The notes beneath the pieces are model-generated. The model was not told the DNA's origin. It did no database searches and saw nothing but the letters and a program-made list of their open reading frames with translations. This document shows positions 60,201 to 64,000 of a stretch of 64,000 nt of DNA, in pieces. Both the position numbers and the translations under genes were made by a program. The first letter of the stretch is position 1. Every line of letters begins with the position of its first letter. The DNA is from Zygnema cylindricum. Lineage: Eukaryota > Streptophyta > Zygnematophyceae > Zygnematales > Zygnemataceae. The stretch covers positions 1 to 64,000 of the forward strand of contig JBBHKE010000500.1 in NCBI GenBank assembly GCA_037447655.1, written 5' to 3'.

Positions 60201-60844
60201 TTGCAACATTGAAGATGATTTCTTTCACATCACTCGCTCATTCCTTCACTGTTCCAGACAGATTATGTCTACAGTACAATATCTATTATCACTTCTGTGA
60301 CTTTGAATTTTGTGGGTGTAAAAATAGTGCGGTCCTGTATGTAAAATGTTGTGACCCACGCTATTGGAAGTAGATGGTGTAACAGTTTGGCTGAGCTGTC
60401 TGGTACTTGAACTTCCTGTTTCACAAAAAATAAACAAAACACCTGAAGAAACGTTTAATGCAAAAGACTGATCTTAAATGGCATTCAGGATAGAGGACAA
60501 GGGTTTGGAAAACCAAATACCACACTTTTCAAATTACTTTGAAATTGAATTCCTGAAGACTTTGTGATGGAAGGATTCATACTCTTACTGTGTTTGTCTC
60601 ATCCTTTTTCTATGAGATCTCTTGTTCGTCACCATTCTTATTCTTCACCTTTCCTACCTGCGATTTGCAGGATGTGGATGCTTTCTTGGAAATTGCCCGT
60701 CGAATCAAAAGCTTAAATGAGCACATTTTTTCGATGCTGAGAGCTCATTTTCCGCAGCCTCTCAGTCCTGCCTTTGTGATAAACGCTCAGGGAGCTCGAA
60801 CCACGGCTGCCTACCAAACTCCTCAGTCACCGTTTCAACCCTAG
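42268..60844 (+). CDS. CYFIP/SRA1/PIR121 family protein (WAVE/SCAR complex subunit)
   Basis: The protein is predicted at about 1,310 residues from 30 exons; land-plant members have about 1,280. CYFIP proteins bind activated Rac/ROP GTPase and, with NAP1, SCAR/WAVE, ABI and BRK1, control Arp2/3 actin nucleation at the cell cortex. Landmarks match the plant protein in order: EEAIMTLLTLALPDEQ (N terminus), MLAMLYTYRACVKALPQLPE, FTNDFMWYKR, FLTARWSILVTL, LLRVLPLLLVLVAPTDKEGE, VGFLWFREWYLE, FPIECSLPWMLV, ALHTLHQQFLYDEIEAE, VGRNISLSGLLTQRLNKVFR, SLVSFSS, QDLLPNFVWC, QSAPWLGVVPG, FWGGCAFMYLLGQ and the last exon with EHIFSMLRAHFP. All phases fit and no stop interrupts the chosen model, so the gene looks intact. 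Start chosen at ATG 42,268 (AAAATGGCGGC) because it gives the family N terminus. Introns total about 14.6 kb. Confidence 0.93.
42395..44333 (+). other. CYFIP intron 1
   Basis: This 1.9-kb intron starts GTGTGT and ends TTTCATTTGCAG. I see no exon or mobile element inside it. Open frames near 43,240-43,500 are not conserved with the family. It is the longest intron of the gene, a common place for plant transcriptional enhancers (inference). Confidence 0.6.
47629..47740 (+). repeat. 73-bp tandem duplication across the exon 10 splice donor
   Basis: GAAGCTTGACAGA(A)TT followed by CAGCCCTT(G/A)CGG and a GT donor occurs at 47,629 and again at 47,702. The first copy ends exon 10 (CGG then GTACTA). 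The second ends CGG then GTAATT, also a fair donor. The insert between is not in frame (73 bp). Confidence 0.85.
54385..54650 (+). repeat. Purine-rich GA tract in CYFIP intron 20
   Basis: About 265 bp are made of GAAAGTGAAAATGA- and GAGAGTGAGAG-type units, almost free of pyrimidines other than T. It ends 79 bp before exon 21. An open frame runs through it (Glu/Arg/Ser-rich) into exon 21, but similarity to CYFIP starts only at LVGRNISL, after the CAG at 54,727-54,729. Confidence 0.85.
59479..59704. mobile_element. MITE copy M3 in CYFIP intron 28
   Basis: This 226-bp element has ends ACTACACCGCTAATCGTTAT and its complement. Subterminal parts (CGCCACTGAAAACATCTTCT, GTGCACACTTATCGGATTGT) also pair with the other half, as in M2. 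It sits wholly in the intron 59,346-59,839, leaving both splice sites intact. Confidence 0.9.
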
Positions 60845-60897
60845 GATCAATCTTGGACGCTGCACAGTTCCAAGTCTTATTGTTTTTTGAGCTGGGT

Positions 60898-61070
60898 GGG
60901 TCTCTCTCTCACTCACTCACTCTCTCTCCTCTTTCTCTCACACACTCCCTCCTTCCCCTCCTCCCCTTCCCTCCCCTCCCTCCCTTTCCCTCTCCTCTCC
61001 TCCTCCTCCCTCCTCTCCCTAACTCCCTCCCTCCTCCTGCCTTTTTTCCTCCTCCCTCCCTCCTCCCTTT
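60898..61070. repeat. Pyrimidine-rich tract after the CYFIP stop
   Basis: CTCTCACTCACTC and CCTCCCTCCC-type runs begin 54 bp after the stop codon and so may lie in the 3' UTR. Open frames on both strands are due to composition. Confidence 0.8.
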
Positions 61071-62022
61071 TGCACATTTTAAGTTATTTTTAGCTATTAG
61101 CATCCGTTTAGGTGTATTTAGAATGCAAGCACAGTGATTTACTTCATTTTTTCATTCAATAGGTGTTTATTTATTTGTTTTTAGTTATTCATTGTATCAT
61201 AACATCTTCAAGTGACTTCTTTACTCTCCCGTGTTTGTTAAGTTTTTTATAGCCTGGAAAAGAAGGTCGGCTTCAAGTAGCTTACCGTGTTTTTTTGGAT
61301 TTGGAAGGAGCGACGATTTCTCTGCTTGTTTTAGATTATAGACAGAATTTGGCTTTGATTTGTATTTATTTTTCACTTTTTGTCCAGTTTTTTCAACGTG
61401 CACTCTATTTGTTGCAAAGCACTTCACAGGTATTTTTGTTTTTTTACGGGTTTTTGATACCTTTAATTCAACTTGGGTATATTCGCTTTCATCGGAAAAA
61501 CTCCCACTTATACTTGGAACCTTACACTTTGATTTTACACCGGAAAACCTTGAACATCAATGGCTATTTAAAACATGACTTTGTACGTTTTAGCTTGTAC
61601 AATTTGTTACTGATGTCAAATTAATCATGTTGTATTTATGTTTTTCATTTTCGTGTGTGACTAAACAGTATACTCTACAGATTTACTCTGAGAAAACATT
61701 TATAGCGGATTAAGGCTATGGTGTCCTGAAGTCCATACATGTTTATTCTCGTTTGCACCCTTCTTCTTTTGGAAGTTATGCATTGATCCCCATTCTACTA
61801 AAGAATGTTTTTGTTTGCTTAATTAGCTGTTCTGTTTTTACCACCAGTCCTTGGCACGACATGTTCTAGAATTAATAAATTATATATGTTCGTAAATCTA
61901 TTAGCCAAATTGACGTGGATGATTGTGAGCCGGATAAAAAAGAACGTTTTGAAAAGAACTATCTCATCGTTGATGCTATTTTGTGCTCAGGGGGTTTGAA
62001 AATTCTGATAGGGTTACACTGC
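61071..62022. other. AT-rich DNA downstream of CYFIP
   Basis: No gene, clear poly(A) signal close to the stop codon, or repeat was identified. An AATAAATTA stretch at about 61,870 is too far away to assign with confidence. Confidence 0.4.
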
Positions 62023-62220
62023 TCATCGTTATTAGTGTTAATAACCCTAATTCGGTTGCGACTATTTCTGGCCAAAAATCACAAAATAGAGTTAACAACA
62101 TTATTTAAGGAGGTGAACTACAACCTGCAACGCCTCCTTGCACTAAATTAGTATTATTAATTCTAATTTCGAACTACCACTAATAAATCTTTAACGCTAA
62201 TAACAAAGAGCGGTGTAGTG
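62023..62220. mobile_element. MITE copy M4
   Basis: About 198 bp. The right end ACGCTAATAACAAAGAGCGGTG complements the left ACACTGCTCATCGTTATTAGTG imperfectly. The interior (AACAACATTATTTAAGGAGG and TAATTTCGAAC) resembles M1 more than M2/M3. Confidence 0.75.
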
Positions 62221-62394
62221 GTATTGACCCTAACAGCGTTTTACGAAATAATGTTTGCACCCGAGGAGACCAATCTTGAGACTATTCATGTCAACAATTA
62301 ATTCACAATCCATCATGGGATGGACAGTCCCAAAAAGGTTCACCATTGAAAGTCTACCTCAACCACCAGCATGCTTTGGTTGTGTGATGTAGAA

Positions 62395-62705
62395 TCTCCC
62401 TCTCTCTCTCTCCCTCTCACTCTCACTCTGCCTCTCCCCTCCCCTCTCCCTCTACTCTCCCCTCTCCCTCTCCCTCTCCCTCGCCCTCTTCCTCTCCCTC
62501 TCCCTCTCTCTCTTCCTTTTCCTCTTCCTCCATGTTCCGTCCTGTCCCCCTCCCTCTTCCCCTCCTTGTCCCTCTCCCTCCGCCTCTCCCTCTCCCCTCC
62601 AACTCCCCCTCCCTCTCCCTTTACCTCATTCTCTCGGTGTCCCTTCCCTCTCCCCCTTCCCTTCCTTCCCTCTCCCTCTCCCTCTCCCTCTCCCTCTCCA
62701 CATAC
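62395..62705. repeat. CCCTCT-type pyrimidine tract
   Basis: About 310 bp are dominated by CCCTCT and related hexamers on the plus strand. The frames stay open with Leu/Pro/Ser only and encode no domain. Confidence 0.9.
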
Positions 62706-62839
62706 TTATGCATGGTTGTCACTAGTTGTATCCTCCACGGACGGCTTGTAGTGATACAAAATCTTTCTTGTCATAATGGAACTCTAGGCTCCACGTGGGA
62801 ATATATCGTTGGTTAAACTTATGAATAAAAAGATTATCA

Positions 62840-63438
62840 TTTAATTGATATTCGATGTATTTTTTAAAAAAAGGGCCGACTTTATTAAAAAGTGCGATGG
62901 TAAACCATCTGAGTCCAAAAGAACAAAAAGAAGTAGCATTGCTAAAACAGAAAAACCACATAACAAGGGAATAAACAAAAGGGGAAATCAGGGCAAAACC
63001 TACGAAAATACGAAAGGATGACACGGAAGTCGAAAACACCTAAAAAAGCAATACCCAACAAACGAAACATCAAAGGAAAAAACTAACACGTAGCAAAAAA
63101 CCCCCAACAGAACTAAAAATTTACGGAAAACAACCACGTAAGTCCCCGAATCCCGGAGGAGCACGAGGAGGAAGTTCCGGAACACGTTGTCGTTCCATAA
63201 CGGCAATAGACAATCGAAGTAATATATAAGCCAACACCAGTTGTAGGGCCACGAAAAAAACGTTGACGATAAAAAGAAGTAAGGACTGAAACAGGACTCC
63301 CAGGTCCTCGCCTCTCGAACGAGCGCCGATCAAAAGTACGGTAAAACTCGTCCAAAGCCACACCCAAACAACTAAATATCTCGACCGCCATCAAAATGAA
63401 GCCATCCATAGCGTCGCGATGGGCATAATCACGCTCTT
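62840..63438 (-). mobile_element. Possible LINE 3' end or retroelement remnant
   Basis: On the minus strand the sequence ends TTTTTGTTCTTTTGGACTCAG, then GGTTTACCATCGCACTTTTTAATAAAGTCGGCCC and a poly-T/poly-A run, the layout of a plant LINE 3' UTR with tail. Upstream (63,113-63,405) is an open frame with RSFERRGPGSPVSVLTSFYR that I cannot assign. No reverse transcriptase is visible. Confidence 0.3.
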
Positions 63439-64000
63439 TGAAACTCTGAGACCTCCATTGGCCCTCAGAGTAGGCAGATCCAAAAGAAGCTAATCTAGAT
63501 AGTGCCGACTCCAAGTTGATATAAACCCAAATGACTGACCCTTTGACAGTCAGAACACCCAATATAGATTCACCTCGTCAAATAACACTTTCTGTGTGCT
63601 CAGTTTCACCACAAAATGCAAAGTTAGAATATGAGATTTGGACACATTCACCCACTTTGACTTTCCCTTAGAAATACCGCTACCCTAGCAAACAAAAACT
63701 TTGACCGACTACACCCCTGTGTAGCGTGGACTCCCTTGAGTCCGCAGCAAAAAGAATCACTGAAAATGGTCAAGTAAATTGATATTTATGGCTGCCCAAA
63801 GTTAGCAATTTATACAAAGGTGCTCTCTCAAAGAGAGGGTCCCACCTGCCAATTTTTTCTAAGTCCTATCTCCCTCTAAAACTCTATCTACCCTCTAAAC
63901 GGATAAAGCTACCTGCTGTGGTTGGCTTGACGGACGGCAGATCAATTCCTGGGTGCGTCAAGTATTTTCTGGTAAGTCTACCAAATTTACTACCAGGATC
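63439..64000 (-). repeat. Copia LTR of the E2/E7 family, cut by window end
   Basis: It begins TGAAACTCTGAGACCTCCATT and follows 3,137-3,700 and 6,210-6,700 closely (GATAGTGCCGACTCCAAGTT, CTCCCTTGAGTC, CTCTATCTAC). It lacks a middle section around the GTAC-rich part, and a tRNA-like module is at about 63,893-63,965. On the minus strand ATG GAG GTC TCA GAG is the LTR-borne Gag start. The bases to the left do not give the usual primer site, so it may be a solo or altered LTR. Confidence 0.85.

Larger units (their letters stand above)
42268..60844 (+). other. CYFIP exon map
   Basis: Coding exons read by eye from splice sites and family similarity: 42268-42394, 44334-44398, 44876-44953, 45344-45463, 46269-46310, 46421-46440, 46490-46582, 46817-46883, 47159-47223, 47461-47659, 48002-48164, 48688-48779, 49416-49676, 49984-50198, 50467-50635, 51871-52027, 52443-52507, 53228-53410, 53764-53840, 54094-54205, 54730-54849, 55352-55495, 55809-55958, 56711-56854, 57277-57367, 58062-58189, 58540-58759, 59179-59345, 59840-60064, 60671-60844. 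The sum is 3,933 nt, divisible by three. Least sure are exons 5, 6, the end of 11, the start of 12 and one base at the start of 25. All introns are GT-AG. Confidence 0.8.

Noticed and set aside
62371-62816. Pro/Leu/Ser open frames at 62,371-62,816
   Set aside because: Product of CCCTCT-type repeats; no sign of coding selection.

Overview
This is nuclear DNA of a eukaryote in the green lineage. The only clear cellular gene is a plant-type CYFIP/SRA1/PIR121 gene of about 30 small exons. Most of the rest is Ty1/copia LTR retrotransposon DNA, with a Ty3/gypsy remnant whose Pol ends in a PHD finger. Long introns, dense nested transposons and a 10-N scaffold gap suggest a large, repeat-rich streptophyte genome, perhaps a charophyte alga or bryophyte-grade plant. 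The species is inference and cannot be fixed from the sequence.

Positions 1-30,328 form one nested block of copia elements that can be peeled layer by layer. The outermost is E5 (minus strand; 3' LTR remnant 18,252-18,456, body 18,457-22,924, split 5' LTR 22,925-23,535 plus 29,797-30,328). E6 (plus, 23,536-29,796) sits in the 5' LTR of E5 and carries solo LTR S2 (27,778-28,620). E4 (plus, 16,601-18,251 visible) sits in the 3' LTR of E5. E1 (minus) broke E4 inside its RNase H and is itself in pieces: 1-3,136, 8,545-9,378 and 15,614-16,600. E2 (minus, 3,137-8,544, internally deleted, with solo LTR S1) and E3 (minus, 9,379-15,613, full length, TTACC target duplication) both sit inside E1. No element has an intact polyprotein.

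Positions 30,329-42,267 hold a decayed gypsy 3' end with a PHD finger, pyrimidine-rich tracts, two tandem repeat regions, the N gap, a partial copia element (E7) with solo LTR S3 in its LTR, and three inverted-repeat elements. Positions 42,268-60,844 hold the CYFIP gene on the plus strand. Thirty exons with compatible phases give about 1,310 codons. Its product would belong to the WAVE/SCAR complex that links Rac/ROP GTPases to Arp2/3 actin nucleation. Its introns hold one MITE and a purine-rich tract but no LTR element. Positions 60,845-64,000 hold two pyrimidine-rich tracts, another MITE, a possible LINE tail and the start of another copia LTR.

The most unusual signals are shared by the copia families. 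The gag start codon lies inside the 3' end of the LTR. The sequence just after the LTR, inside gag, matches the complement of the initiator tRNA-Met anticodon arm, not its 3' end. The LTRs of one family also carry a 73-nt tRNA-like module on the strand antisense to the element.
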